A DNA stretch of 64,000 nucleotides from Mycolicibacterium moriokaense (GTDB lineage: Bacteria > Actinomycetota > Actinomycetes > Mycobacteriales > Mycobacteriaceae), in NCBI RefSeq assembly GCF_003201655.1, contig NZ_QJJU01000006.1:1-64000 (forward strand), read 5' to 3'. The first letter of the stretch is position 1. Every line of letters begins with the position of its first letter. The notes beneath the pieces are model-generated. The model made no database searches, was not told the DNA's origin, and saw only the letters and a program-made list of their open reading frames with translations. A program made the translations under genes and the position numbers. Positions 28,044 to 36,960 of the stretch are shown here, piece after piece.

Positions 28044-28816
28044 TCGGCGGCGCGGGTCGCGGGGTGCACGGCGATAAGCCCTAAACCGCTGCGCCGCTTG
28101 CACATTGCCGCCAATTCGGAATACGCCTTCTCGCCGAGCAGCTCGGTCAACTCGGGGGCGTACGACTCCCACACCTGTTTCGCGCCGACATGCGCATTGG
28201 GATCGCCAGTGCAATACCAATGCAGATCCGCTCCACCCTCGCCCCAGCCGCGGCGGTCGTACTCGGTGATCGTCGTCTTGAGCACCTCGGACCCGTCGGG
28301 CCGCTCGACCCAATCCTGGGTGCGCCGAATGGGCAACTGCCAGCACACATCCGGCTTCATCGTCAACGGCTCGACACCCAGCTTGAGCGCCTTGCTGTGC
28401 AGCGAGCATCCGATACCGCCGGCGAATCCGGGCCGATTCAGAAATATGCAGGCGCCCTTGTACTTTCGCGTGCGCAGGTTGGGCTTGTCGTCGTACTCGT
28501 CCATCTCGAGATAGCCCTTTTTGCCGAGGCCCTTCTCGCGGAACTGCCAATCCTCGGCGGTCAGCTGCTTGACGGCGTCATCGAGCCGGGCGCGATCGTC
28601 CTTGTCCGACAGAAACGCTCCGTGCGAACAGCACCCGTCGTCGGGGCGGTTCTCCACCGTGCCCTTGCAAGCCGGTGTGCCGAACACACACGTCCACCGC
28701 GACAGCAGCCATGTCATGTCGGCAGCGATCAAATGCTCGGGATTGTCGGGGTCGTAGAACTCCACCCACTCGCGGGCGAAGTCCAGTTCCACTTCTCCGG
28801 GGTGCGATGCGCTCAC
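28040..28816 (-). CDS. Cys-rich conserved protein (Rv0495c-like)
   Basis: A 258-residue cytoplasmic protein conserved in actinobacteria. It has many cysteines in paired contexts: [40 protein letters not shown] and WYCTGDP. This pattern suggests a metal or iron-sulfur centre, similar to zinc/iron-chelating DUF3109-type proteins. The M. tuberculosis homologue has been linked to redox homeostasis. It is divergent from ppx1 with 27 bases between start codons, and the YCII gene follows with a four-base overlap. Confidence 0.83.
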   Translation of the reverse strand: MSASHPGEVELDFAREWVEFYDPDNPEHLIAADMTWLLSRWTCVFGTPACKGTVENRPDDGCCSHGAFLSDKDDRARLDDAVKQLTAEDWQFREKGLGKKGYLEMDEYDDKPNLRTRKYKGACIFLNRPGFAGGIGCSLHSKALKLGVEPLTMKPDVCWQLPIRRTQDWVERPDGSEVLKTTITEYDRRGWGEGGADLHWYCTGDPNAHVGAKQVWESYAPELTELLGEKAYSELAAMCKRRSGLGLIAVHPATRAAE

Positions 28817-28843
28817 AAAAGTTAACGGTAGACCAGTTAAGTT

Positions 28844-29851
28844 GTGGGAGTGCGATTAGGCGTGCTCGACGTGGGCAGTAATACCGTCCATCTCTTGGTG
28901 GTGGACGCGCGCCGTGGCGGTCACCCGACGCCGATGAGTTCCACCAAGGCTGCACTGCGACTCGCCGAGGCCATCGACGGCTCGGGCAAGCTGACCCGCA
29001 AGGGCGCCGACAAACTCGTCAGCACCATTGACGAGCTCGCCAAGATCGCCGCCAGTTCCGGTTGTGCCGAGCTGATGGCGTTCGCCACGTCCGCCGTCCG
29101 CGACGCCACCAACTCCGAGGAAGTGCTCGCGCGGGTGCTCGCCGAGACCGGCGTGGTGCTGCAGGTGCTCAGCGGGGTCGACGAATCCCGATTGACGTTC
29201 CTGGCGGTGCGCCGCTGGTACGGGTGGAGCGCCGGGCGAATCATCAACATCGACATCGGCGGCGGTTCGCTCGAATTGTCGAACGGCGTCGACGAGGAGC
29301 CCGAGGTGGCGCTGTCGCTGCCGCTCGGTGCCGGCCGGCTCACCCGCGAGTGGCTGCCCGACGATCCGCCCGGCCGCCGCCGCGTGGCCATGCTTCGCGA
29401 CTGGCTGGCCACCGAGATCGCCGACGCGGGCGCCGAGATGCTCAAGGCGGGCAGCCCGGACCTCGCGGTGGCAACATCGAAGACGTTCCGATCGCTGGCC
29501 CGGCTGACCGGAGCAGCCCCCTCAGGCGCGGGACCGAGGGTGAAAAGGACGCTCACCGCCACCGGCCTCAGGCAGCTCATAGCATTCATCTCTAGGATGA
29601 CCGCGGCAGACCGTGCCGAATTGGAAGGGGTGAGTGCCGAGCGGGCGCCACAGATCGTGGCGGGAGCTTTGGTAGCTGAGGCGAGCATGAACGCTCTCGC
29701 CGTCGAGAGCGTGGACATCTGCCCCTGGGCATTGCGAGAAGGGCTGATTCTGCGGAAACTCGACAGCGAGGCAGATGGAACGGCCTTGGTGGAAACGTCC
29801 GTGCGCGATGCTGGACGAGAAGTAGCTAGGCCAAGAGGCAACACACGATGA
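28844..29851 (+). CDS. ppx1: exopolyphosphatase, Ppx/GppA family
   Basis: A 335-residue enzyme of the ASKHA fold that releases phosphate from short-chain polyphosphate. The first phosphate loop is [16 protein letters not shown], the second [12 protein letters not shown], and [11 protein letters not shown] and [19 protein letters not shown] are family blocks. It lacks the C-terminal HD-like domain of long Ppx enzymes, as does Rv0496. GTG 28844 is used; GTG 28850 is also possible. The 3' end overlaps the next gene by four bases (ATGA). Together with PPK2 (8343-9212) it gives the window both polyphosphate use and breakdown. Confidence 0.92.
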   Translation: MGVRLGVLDVGSNTVHLLVVDARRGGHPTPMSSTKAALRLAEAIDGSGKLTRKGADKLVSTIDELAKIAASSGCAELMAFATSAVRDATNSEEVLARVLAETGVVLQVLSGVDESRLTFLAVRRWYGWSAGRIINIDIGGGSLELSNGVDEEPEVALSLPLGAGRLTREWLPDDPPGRRRVAMLRDWLATEIADAGAEMLKAGSPDLAVATSKTFRSLARLTGAAPSGAGPRVKRTLTATGLRQLIAFISRMTAADRAELEGVSAERAPQIVAGALVAEASMNALAVESVDICPWALREGLILRKLDSEADGTALVETSVRDAGREVARPRGNTR

Positions 29852-30882
29852 CTGGACCAGAAGACAGCCACAGCAGCACGCGACCGATCTCGGTCGCGGA
29901 GTTGCTGGCGAAGAACGGCACAATCGGCGCCCCGCCCGTAGGCGGTCGGCGTCGGCGGCGTCGTGGCGACACTGACTCAGTCACGGTCGCGGAACTGACC
30001 GGCGAGATCCCGATCGTCAGAGATCATGACGTCCAGGAAGCCGAAACCACCCGAACCATTCCTGCGGTCGTTACGGAGCCCGTCGCGGCGTCGACGAATG
30101 GGGTCGTCGCGCACGACGACGAAGTCGAATCAGCGGGCAAGGCCGACTCCGATGCCGACTCTCAGGACGACGTCTTCGACTACGAGGACGTCGGCGACGT
30201 CGATGACGAGTACGCCGACGCGGTAGCCGAATACACGGCGCACATCGAGGACCGTGAGGTCGACGCTGACCCGCTGGACTTCTTCTCGCCCCCGCCGCGT
30301 CGGCCGCAGAACACACCCGACCCGCGGGGCTTCCGGACTTCGGTAAGCCGGGGTGCCGAGCAGATGAGTCCCGATCCGGTCGACGACGACGAAGATCTGG
30401 CCGTCGTCGAGCCGCCGGAGATCGAGGACGAGGACGCCGAGGCCGCGGTCGGGGAGGTCGGGAAGAAGGACATCGACGAGCCGCCGTCGTATCTGCGGTC
30501 GACGGCAGGCCCGCTGTTCGGCGGCCAAACCGTCGCCGACGACTTGGCCAGGCGGGGTGCGCCGCCACGCCCTGAGGACATCGACCTTCGTGACGAAGAG
30601 GACGCGGCGCCTGCGCCGATGTCGTCGTTCCTGCGCGCCGCGTGGGTCGTCGGTCAGTGCATCATCGCGGTCGCGTTCGGCGCAGGCCTGTTCATCGCGT
30701 TCGACCAGCTGTGGAAGTGGAACAACATCGTCGCCCTCGTGCTGTCGGTGCTGGTGATCCTCGGCCTGGTGGTGGGCGTGCGTGTGGTGCGCAAGACCGA
30801 GGACATCGGCAGCACGCTGATCGCGGTGGCGGTCGGGGCACTTGTCACGCTGGGACCGTTGGCACTGCTTCAGTCGGGCTAG
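29848..30882 (+). CDS. membrane protein with long acidic N-terminus (Rv0497-like)
   Basis: A 344-residue protein. Residues 1-255 are predicted disordered, very acidic and Pro-rich (VFDYEDVGDVDDEYADAV and similar), with an RRRRR segment near residue 32 and the start ISVAELLAKNG. The C-terminus has three membrane helices (about 257-280, 285-305 and 315-342). A family of similar actinobacterial proteins carries the same SVAELL N-terminal motif. Function is unknown; the disordered tail could scaffold division or cell-wall proteins. It overlaps ppx1 by four bases. Confidence 0.85.
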   Translation: MTGPEDSHSSTRPISVAELLAKNGTIGAPPVGGRRRRRRGDTDSVTVAELTGEIPIVRDHDVQEAETTRTIPAVVTEPVAASTNGVVAHDDEVESAGKADSDADSQDDVFDYEDVGDVDDEYADAVAEYTAHIEDREVDADPLDFFSPPPRRPQNTPDPRGFRTSVSRGAEQMSPDPVDDDEDLAVVEPPEIEDEDAEAAVGEVGKKDIDEPPSYLRSTAGPLFGGQTVADDLARRGAPPRPEDIDLRDEEDAAPAPMSSFLRAAWVVGQCIIAVAFGAGLFIAFDQLWKWNNIVALVLSVLVILGLVVGVRVVRKTEDIGSTLIAVAVGALVTLGPLALLQSG

Positions 30883-30897
30883 GCGCCGACAAATACT

Positions 30898-31743
30898 GTG
30901 CGCCCAGCCATCAAGGTCGGTCTGTCGACGGCCTCGGTATACCCGCTGAGGACCGAGGCCGCTTTCGAATACGCCGCGAAGCTGGGCTACGACGGCGTTG
31001 AGCTGATGGTGTGGGCCGAGACGGTCAGCCAGGACGTCGACGCAATCGAGCAGATGGCGAAGCGCTACGACGTGCCGGTGTTGTCGGTGCACGCGCCGTG
31101 CCTGTTGATCTCACAGCGGGTGTGGGGCGCCAACCCGATCCCGAAGTTGGAGCGCAGTGTGCGGGCGGCCGAACAGCTTGGCGCCCAGACCGTCGTCGTT
31201 CATCCGCCGTTTCGTTGGCAGCGCCGATACGCCGAAGGTTTTTCCGAGCAGGTGGCCGAGCTCGAGTCGTCCAGCGACGTGTTCGTGGCGGTGGAGAACA
31301 TGTTTCCGTTCCGCACCGACCGGTTCTTCGGCGCCGGTCAGACGTCGATCGAGCGGATGCGTAAGCGTGGCGGCAGGCCAGGACCCGGCATCTCGGCGTT
31401 CGCGCCGTCCTACGACCCGCTGGACGGCAACCACGCCCACTACACGCTCGACCTGTCGCACACCGCGACCGCGGGCACCGATGCGCTCGACATGGCGCGG
31501 CGGATGGGCGACGGGCTCGTGCACCTGCACCTGTGCGACGGCAGCGGCGCCTCCACCGACGAGCACCTCATTCCCGGCCGCGGCACCCAGCCCACCGTGG
31601 AGATCTGCGAGATGCTGGCGGCAAGCGACTTTTCGGGGCATGTGATCCTCGAGGTGACCACATCGGGCGCGCGCACGGCCTCCGAACGCGAAGCGCTGTT
31701 GCTTGAGTCATTGCAGTTCGCCAGGGCGCACCTGCTGCGCTGA
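30898..31743 (+). CDS. sugar phosphate isomerase/epimerase-like TIM barrel (Rv0498-like)
   Basis: A 281-residue protein of the xylose isomerase-like (AP endonuclease 2) TIM-barrel superfamily. Features are VGLSTASVYPLRTEAAFEYA, AKLGYDGVELMV, LSVHAPCL, VVVHPPFRW, VAVENMFP, TLDLSHTATAG, HLHLCDGSG and ILEVTTSG. The Glu, His, Asp and Glu residues at strand ends fit a divalent-metal site. Start GTG 30898 follows the membrane gene by 15 bases. Substrate is unknown; isomerase or endonuclease names should be treated as fold labels. Confidence 0.88.
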   Translation: MRPAIKVGLSTASVYPLRTEAAFEYAAKLGYDGVELMVWAETVSQDVDAIEQMAKRYDVPVLSVHAPCLLISQRVWGANPIPKLERSVRAAEQLGAQTVVVHPPFRWQRRYAEGFSEQVAELESSSDVFVAVENMFPFRTDRFFGAGQTSIERMRKRGGRPGPGISAFAPSYDPLDGNHAHYTLDLSHTATAGTDALDMARRMGDGLVHLHLCDGSGASTDEHLIPGRGTQPTVEICEMLAASDFSGHVILEVTTSGARTASEREALLLESLQFARAHLLR

Positions 31744-31773
31744 TGCTGAATGTCCCCAGGAGGACAACAGTTC

Positions 31774-32583
31774 ATGAACTCCACCCTGTTCACCGACGCC
31801 ATGGCGCTCGCCCCTGCCGGGGACGGAGTTTATGACGGCGAACTGAACGAGCATTGGACCATCGGCGCCAAGGTGCATGGCGGGGCGATGCTGGCGCTGT
31901 GTGCGAACGCAGCGCGCATGGAGCACGCGGATGGTGCCGAGCCCATCGCGGTGTCGGGGAACTTCCTGTGGGCGCCTGAACCCGGCCCGATGCGGGTCGT
32001 CACCACCATGCGCAAGCGCGGGCGGCGGGTCAGCCTCGTCGATGTCGAGTTGAACCAGGGCCATCGGACAGCGGTGCGCGCGGCGGTGACGCTTGCCGAC
32101 CCTGAGCACCACGTGCCGCCGCTGTTGTCGGTCAATCCGGTGGTGCCGCTGATGATGCCGGAGCCGCCGCCCGGCCTCGAGCCGATCGGCCCTGGCCACC
32201 CCATGGAGGACATCGTCCATTTGGCCCACGGCTGCGACATCCGGCCGTCGCTGACCACATTCACCCCGCGCACCGACGGCGGGCCGCCCATCATCGAGTA
32301 CTGGGTGCGCCCGAAAGGCGTTGCGCCCGACGTGTTGTTCGCGCTGCTGTGCGGCGACGTCTCCGCACCGGTGACGTTCGGGGTTAACCGAATGGGTTGG
32401 GCGCCGACGGTTCAGCTCACCGCGTATCTGCGTGCGCTGCCCGCCGACGGCTGGTTGCGCGTCTTGTGCACGACGGTGCAGATCGGCCAGGACTGGTTCG
32501 ACGAGGACCACATCGTCGTCGACTGCGAGGGCCGCATCATCGTGCAGAGCAGGCAACTGGCGTTGGTGCCGCCCGCGCAGTAG
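31774..32583 (+). CDS. acyl-CoA thioesterase domain protein (Rv0499-like)
   Basis: A 269-residue double-hotdog protein of the TesB-like type. The N-terminal part has WTIGAKVHGGAMLALCANAA, in which the HGG is the typical substrate loop, and VSLVDVELNQGHRTAVRAAV. The C-terminal part covers WAPTVQLTAYLRALPADGWL and the DEDHIVVDCEGRIIVQSRQL motif. I chose ATG 31774 because AGGAGGA lies nine bases before it; the in-frame ATG at 31750 precedes that site. Substrate unknown. proC starts 16 bases downstream. Confidence 0.87.
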   Translation: MNSTLFTDAMALAPAGDGVYDGELNEHWTIGAKVHGGAMLALCANAARMEHADGAEPIAVSGNFLWAPEPGPMRVVTTMRKRGRRVSLVDVELNQGHRTAVRAAVTLADPEHHVPPLLSVNPVVPLMMPEPPPGLEPIGPGHPMEDIVHLAHGCDIRPSLTTFTPRTDGGPPIIEYWVRPKGVAPDVLFALLCGDVSAPVTFGVNRMGWAPTVQLTAYLRALPADGWLRVLCTTVQIGQDWFDEDHIVVDCEGRIIVQSRQLALVPPAQ

Positions 32584-32599
32584 CAGCTGGGCACATGTA

Positions 32600-33484
32600 A
32601 TGCTTTCCCGCATGGCCAGAATCGCGATCATCGGCGGCGGAAGTATCGGCGAAGCCCTGCTGTCCGGGATGCTGCGCGCCGGACGACAGGTCAAGGACCT
32701 GGTGGTCGCCGAGAAGTTCCCCGACCGCGCGAAGTATCTGTCCGAAACGTATTCGGTGCTGGTGACGACGGTCTCGGACGCGGTCGACACCGCGACCTAC
32801 GTGATTGTCGCCGTCAAGCCCGCCGATGTGGGAAGCGTGACCGGCGAGATCGCCGACGCGGTGGCGAAGGCCGAAAGTGACACCGCCGAACAGGTTTTCG
32901 TGTCGGTTGTCGCGGGCGTCACGACCGAGTTCTACGAGAACAAGCTGCCTGCCGGATCGCCGGTCATCCGGGTGATGCCCAACGCGCCGGTCGTCGTCGG
33001 CGGGGGCATTAGCGCGCTGGCGCGCGGTCGGTTCGCCACGGCGGAGCAACTCAAGGAGGTGTCGGCGATCTTCGACGCGGTCGGCGGCGTGCTGACGGTG
33101 CCCGAGTCGCAGCTCGACGCGGTCACCGCGGTGTCGGGTTCCGGGCCCGCGTACTTCTTCCTGTTGGTTGAGGCGCTCGTCGATGCCGGTGTCGCGGCGG
33201 GGCTGACACGCTCGGTGGCCACCGATCTGGTCGTGCAAACGATGGCCGGCTCGGCCGCGATGTTGCTGGAGCGCATCGACGAGGCACAGCCTGCGGGTGA
33301 CGCGGCGTTGGGCACCGCGATGGACACGACGGCCGCCCAACTACGCGCGACGGTTACCTCGCCGGGCGGTACCACCGCCGCTGGGCTGCGCGAACTCGAA
33401 AGGGGCGGTTTGCGGGCGGCCGTCGCCGCCGCCGTTGAAGCCGCAAAAATGCGCTCTGAGCAGCTCGGAATTACATCGGAGTAG
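32600..33484 (+). CDS. proC: pyrroline-5-carboxylate reductase
   Basis: A 294-residue enzyme catalysing the last step of proline synthesis, reduction of pyrroline-5-carboxylate with NAD(P)H. It has IAIIGGGSIGEALLSGM (Rossmann loop), VAVKPADVG, and RVMPNAPVVVGGG. The signature AVTAVSGSGPAYFFLLVEAL and SPGGTTAAGLRELERGG lie in the C-terminal dimerisation domain. ATG 32600 (LSRMARIAII) matches the M. tuberculosis start; ATG 32612 is possible. Confidence 0.96.
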   Translation: MLSRMARIAIIGGGSIGEALLSGMLRAGRQVKDLVVAEKFPDRAKYLSETYSVLVTTVSDAVDTATYVIVAVKPADVGSVTGEIADAVAKAESDTAEQVFVSVVAGVTTEFYENKLPAGSPVIRVMPNAPVVVGGGISALARGRFATAEQLKEVSAIFDAVGGVLTVPESQLDAVTAVSGSGPAYFFLLVEALVDAGVAAGLTRSVATDLVVQTMAGSAAMLLERIDEAQPAGDAALGTAMDTTAAQLRATVTSPGGTTAAGLRELERGGLRAAVAAAVEAAKMRSEQLGITSE

Positions 33485-33571
33485 TTCATCAATTTCGAAT
33501 TGATTAGCCCACACCCGTCGCAGTAACCCCATCTGCCACGCTATTCTCCCAGTGGTAAGCATGGGTCGGTG

Positions 33572-33593
33572 CCAGCGGTGGGGAAGCCGCTGG
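33572..33593 (+). promoter_or_regulatory. hairpin in the proC to HTH gene leader
   Basis: CCAGCGG and CCGCTGG form a 7-pair stem with an 8-base loop, about 30 bases before the HTH gene start at 33624. It may act as a terminator for proC or a structured 5' leader for the HTH gene. There is no T tract. Confidence 0.4.
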
Positions 33594-33623
33594 GACTGCC
33601 TTTGCCTGATGGATTGGGTTGCG

Positions 33624-33887
33624 ATGACGTCTATGAACGGGCCATCGGCGCGGGATTCGGCTAGCGGAAAGGCGGCGCGTGACGCCGGCTCGACCGATGG
33701 TCAGCCGCCACGAGCCCAATTTCTCACGGTCGCCGAGGTGGCGAGCCTGATGCGGGTCAGCAAGATGACGGTGTACCGGCTGGTGCATAACGGCGAATTG
33801 CCTGCCGTCCGGGTCGGCCGCTCGTTCCGGGTGCATGCGAAGGCCGTTCACGACATGTTGGAGAGCTCATACTTCGACGCTGGCTGA
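33624..33887 (+). CDS. excisionase-type HTH protein (Rv0500A-like)
   Basis: An 87-residue MerR/BldC-like DNA-binding protein. After a short disordered N-terminus (TSMNGPSARDSASG) the helix-turn-helix reads LTVAEVASLMRVSKMTVYRL, with a wing VHNGELPAVRVGRSFRVH. It ends in MLESSYFDAG, as in the M. tuberculosis protein. I chose ATG 33624 by that comparison; upstream in-frame starts from 33552 are in the leader. It belongs to a small actinobacterial family of chromosomal regulators. bS22 follows 101 bases downstream. Confidence 0.9.
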   Translation: MTSMNGPSARDSASGKAARDAGSTDGQPPRAQFLTVAEVASLMRVSKMTVYRLVHNGELPAVRVGRSFRVHAKAVHDMLESSYFDAG

Positions 33888-33925
33888 ACAGGTCACGCGT
33901 TTTTCGTTTACCCAAGCCGCCCAGG

Positions 33926-33965
33926 TAAGGTGGCCGGGTCGAGAGATCGTGCATCAAAGTGCACG
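33926..33965 (+). promoter_or_regulatory. putative bS22 promoter -10 and leader hairpin
   Basis: TAAGGT at 33926-33931 fits an actinobacterial -10 element (TAnnnT). Downstream, CGTGCA (33948-33953) and TGCACG (33960-33965) form a six-pair stem with a six-base loop, 23 bases before the bS22 start. Ribosomal protein genes are often controlled by leader structures, so this hairpin is a candidate. Evidence is by pattern only. Confidence 0.35.
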
Positions 33966-33988
33966 GAAAATATTAGATAGCGGAGTTC

Positions 33989-34090
33989 ATGGGTTCTGTC
34001 ATCAAGAAGCGGCGTAAGCGCATGTCGAAGAAGAAGCACCGCAAGCTGCTCCGTCGCACCCGGGTTCAGCGCAGAAAACTCGGCAAGTAG
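33989..34090 (+). CDS. bS22: 30S ribosomal protein bS22 (33 residues)
   Basis: A very short gene encoding 33 residues, 20 of them Lys or Arg, beginning [19 protein letters not shown] and ending RRKLGK. This is the mycobacterial ribosomal protein bS22, found near the decoding region of the 30S subunit and belonging to the AURKAIP1/COX24 domain family. The sequence appears essentially identical to the M. smegmatis and M. tuberculosis (Rv0500B) proteins. It lies between the HTH gene and the SDR gene, and its small size makes it easy to miss. Confidence 0.95.
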
Positions 34091-34119
34091 CTTCCCTGCT
34101 TCGCCGCTAGGCTGACCGG

Positions 34120-35196
34120 ATGGATTCTGAGGGTCGTTCGGGGGACGACACCGTCCACTACCCCAAGGTTGTGCTGGTCACCGGCGCGTGCCGGTTCCTC
34201 GGCGGGTATCTGACCGCTCGGCTGGCGCAGAACCCGTTGATCAACCACGTGATCGCGGTCGACGCGATCGCGCCGAGCAAGGATCTGCTGCGCCGGATGG
34301 GCCGCGCTGAGTTCGTCCGCGCCGATATCCGGAACCCGTTCATCGCGAAGGTCATCCGCAACGGCGATGTCGACACCGTGGTGCACGCCGCGGCGGCGTC
34401 CTATTCGCCGCGCTCCGGCGGGCGCGCCACGCTCAAGGAACTCAACGTCATGGGCGCGATGCAGTTGTTCGCGGCCTGCCAGAAGGCGCCGACGGTCCGC
34501 CGCGTCGTGCTCAAGTCGACGTCCGAGGTATACGGCTCGAGCGCGCGCGATCCGGTGCTGTTCACCGAGACCAGCAGCCGCCGCAGGCCGCCGGGTGAGG
34601 GGTTCGCCCGCGACAGCATGGACATCGAGGGCTACGGGCGTGGCCTTGGTCGACGCAGGCCGGATATCTCCGTCACGATCCTGCGGCTGGCCAACATGAT
34701 CGGCCCCGCGATGGACACCGCGCTGTCGCGGTACCTGGCCGGGCCCGTGGTGCCGACGGTCGTCGGTCACGACGCGCGGCTGCAGCTGCTGCACGAACAG
34801 GACGCGCTTGGCGCGCTGGACCGGGCCACGATGGCAGGCAAGGCGGGCACGTACAACGTCGGCGCGTCCGGCATCATCATGATGAGTCAGGCAATCCGTC
34901 GGTCCGGCCGCCTCCCGCTACCGGTGCCGCGCTCGGCGTTGTGGGCTGTGGACTCGCTGCGGCGCGCAACTCGCTACACTGAACTCGATCGGGAGCAGCT
35001 TGACTACTTGAGTTACGGCCGGGTCATGGACACCACGCGAATGCGAAATGACTTAGGCTACAGCCCAAAGTGGACAACCGCGGAAGCCTTTGACGATTAC
35101 GTCCGGGGACGCGGATTGACTCCGATCATAAACCCGCAATGGGTACGCTCAATGGAGAGTCGCGCCGTGTCGGCGGCGCAGCGATGGGGACGATAG
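34120..35196 (+). CDS. galE2: NAD-dependent epimerase/dehydratase-like SDR (Rv0501-like)
   Basis: A 358-residue extended SDR. The cofactor loop is LVTGACRFLGGYLT, followed by VRADIRNPFIAKVI and VHAAAASYSP. The expected YxxxK catalytic pair is not intact: the matching region reads MDIEGYGRGLGRRRPD, with Leu at the Lys position. I recall the M. tuberculosis protein showing the same change (YVRGF). It may bind NAD or a nucleotide sugar without UDP-galactose 4-epimerase activity, so the galE2 name is historical. The acyltransferase gene follows, its start 38 bases downstream. Confidence 0.85.
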   Translation: MDSEGRSGDDTVHYPKVVLVTGACRFLGGYLTARLAQNPLINHVIAVDAIAPSKDLLRRMGRAEFVRADIRNPFIAKVIRNGDVDTVVHAAAASYSPRSGGRATLKELNVMGAMQLFAACQKAPTVRRVVLKSTSEVYGSSARDPVLFTETSSRRRPPGEGFARDSMDIEGYGRGLGRRRPDISVTILRLANMIGPAMDTALSRYLAGPVVPTVVGHDARLQLLHEQDALGALDRATMAGKAGTYNVGASGIIMMSQAIRRSGRLPLPVPRSALWAVDSLRRATRYTELDREQLDYLSYGRVMDTTRMRNDLGYSPKWTTAEAFDDYVRGRGLTPIINPQWVRSMESRAVSAAQRWGR

Positions 35197-35234
35197 AGCA
35201 AAATCTTTTAATCGGGTGGGGAGAAGGTATCAAC

Positions 35235-36308
35235 GTGGCGGGCGAGTCCAAAGCCAAAGTCATTCCGCTGCACTCTAATTCGGGGAGCCGATCGGCTGCC
35301 CAGCGGCGTGCTGCCGCGCAGCGAGCCGAAAGCTCGCGTCGACATCCCTCCGTGCTCTCGGACTCCGGCGGCCGCGCGTCGGCCGAGCAGATCGCCGCGG
35401 TCGTCCGTGAGATCGACCATCGGCGTGGTGCGGCCGCGGGCACACCGACGGCCGAAGACACCCCGTCCGAACTCGCCAAGCGGATCGGCTCGGTCGCCGA
35501 GTTCGTCCGCAAGCGGATGATGGGTGACTACACCGTCGACGAGTTCGGTTTCGATCCCCACCTCAACGACGCAATCTTTTTGCCTTTGCTGAGAGGGCTT
35601 TTCAACTCATGGTTCCGGGTTGAGGTCAGCGGGATTGAAAACCTGCCCGAGTCCGGCGCCGCGCTGGTGGTCGCCAACCACGCCGGTGTGTTGCCGTTCG
35701 ACGGGTTGATGACGTCGGTGGCGGTGCACGACAAGCACCCGACCCACCGCGATCTGCGACTGCTGGCCGCAGACATGGTCTTCGACCTGCCGATGCTCGG
35801 CCACGCTGCGCGCAAGGCCGGTCACACCATGGCGTGCACCCAGGATGCGCACCGACTGCTGGCCGCCGGCGAGCTGACCGCCGTTTTTCCCGAGGGCTAC
35901 AAGGGCCTCGGTAAGCACTTCAAGGATCGATACAAGCTGCAGCGGTTCGGTCGCGGCGGCTTCGTCTCGGCCGCGCTGCGCACCAAGGCGCCGATCGTGC
36001 CGTGCTCGATCGTCGGGTCGGAAGAGATCTATCCGATGATCGCCGACGTCAAGCTGCTGGCCCGGCTGTTCGGGCTGCCGTACTTCCCGATCACGCCGCT
36101 GTTCCCGCTTGCCGGTCCGGTCGGGCTGCTACCGCTGCCGTCGAAGTGGCACATCCAATTTGGCGAGCCGATCGAAACCGACGGCTACGACGAGTCGGCC
36201 GCCGAGGATCCGATGATCACCTTCGAGCTGACCGACCAGGTCCGCGAGACCATCCAGCAGACGCTTTATCAGCTGCTGGCCAACCGTCGGAATATGTTCC
36301 TCGGCTGA
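35235..36308 (+). CDS. lysophospholipid acyltransferase family protein (Rv0502-like)
   Basis: A 357-residue PlsC-domain acyltransferase. The catalytic HX4D motif is NHAGVLPFD (His149, Asp154). The phosphate-binding loop is VFPEGYKGLGK, followed by GRGGFVSAALRTKAPIVPCS. Residues 1-80 are basic, low-complexity and probably disordered. GTG 35235 is preceded by GAGAAGG and matches the M. tuberculosis start; the in-frame ATG at 35139 is inside the SDR gene. It probably acylates a glycerophospholipid or glycolipid precursor at the membrane. Confidence 0.9.
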   Translation: MAGESKAKVIPLHSNSGSRSAAQRRAAAQRAESSRRHPSVLSDSGGRASAEQIAAVVREIDHRRGAAAGTPTAEDTPSELAKRIGSVAEFVRKRMMGDYTVDEFGFDPHLNDAIFLPLLRGLFNSWFRVEVSGIENLPESGAALVVANHAGVLPFDGLMTSVAVHDKHPTHRDLRLLAADMVFDLPMLGHAARKAGHTMACTQDAHRLLAAGELTAVFPEGYKGLGKHFKDRYKLQRFGRGGFVSAALRTKAPIVPCSIVGSEEIYPMIADVKLLARLFGLPYFPITPLFPLAGPVGLLPLPSKWHIQFGEPIETDGYDESAAEDPMITFELTDQVRETIQQTLYQLLANRRNMFLG

Positions 36309-36334
36309 GCTTTTCGCTCACCCCATAAGAAGAC

Positions 36335-36871
36335 TTAGGTCTTCGCCGAAGTTTGCCCAGCAATCATTTTGGCCACCGCCGCGTCGCGGGCGGCGGCGAT
36401 CTGCGCGGTGACCTCGTCGGCCTCGCCCTGTTCGGCTTCGCCGAGGATGGTCACGATGCTGGTGATCACGGGCTTGCCGTCGGCGTCGGTGACCTCACCG
36501 CGCACCTCGGTGAGCACAGCGCCATGCGACTCGGTTACCGAATCCAGATATGAGTCGAAGTAGAGCTTGTCGCCGGCCAGGATCGGCCGGTGGAACGTCA
36601 ACTTCTGATCGCGGTGCAGCACCCGTTCCATGTTGACCGGCACGTCGAAGTGGTTGAAGATCTCCAGCTGCACGCGGCGGCCTGCCACCGCCAGGAACGT
36701 CAGGGAAGCCACCAAGGCGTCATACCCGATCTCCTTGGCGGCCTCCTCGCTGTAGTGGGCCGGATGGTCGTCCTTGACGGCGCGCGCGAACTCACGGATC
36801 TTCTCCCGGTTGACCTCGAAATAGTCCGGGTACCGGTAGTGGGTTCCGATGATGCTGTCGGCGATGCCCAT
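36335..36871 (-). CDS. HadA/HadC-like MaoC-fold dehydratase subunit (Rv0504c-like)
   Basis: A 178-residue single-hotdog protein like the HadA and HadC subunits of the mycolic-acid FAS-II (3R)-hydroxyacyl-ACP dehydratase. Shared features are [53 protein letters not shown] and [15 protein letters not shown]. No catalytic Asp-His pair is evident, as in HadA and HadC, whose partner HadB supplies it; hadB is not in the window. The M. tuberculosis neighbour cmaA2 is absent here. serB1 lies upstream on the same strand. Confidence 0.82.
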   Translation of the reverse strand: MGIADSIIGTHYRYPDYFEVNREKIREFARAVKDDHPAHYSEEAAKEIGYDALVASLTFLAVAGRRVQLEIFNHFDVPVNMERVLHRDQKLTFHRPILAGDKLYFDSYLDSVTESHGAVLTEVRGEVTDADGKPVITSIVTILGEAEQGEADEVTAQIAAARDAAVAKMIAGQTSAKT

Positions 36872-36960
36872 GCTGGCCGTTCTCCCCTTGATCTGTTAGC
36901 GGCGCGAGCCTATCAGCGAGGTCTCGGTGGCCATGCTTGGTCGCGGCGCGGACCCCGCCG

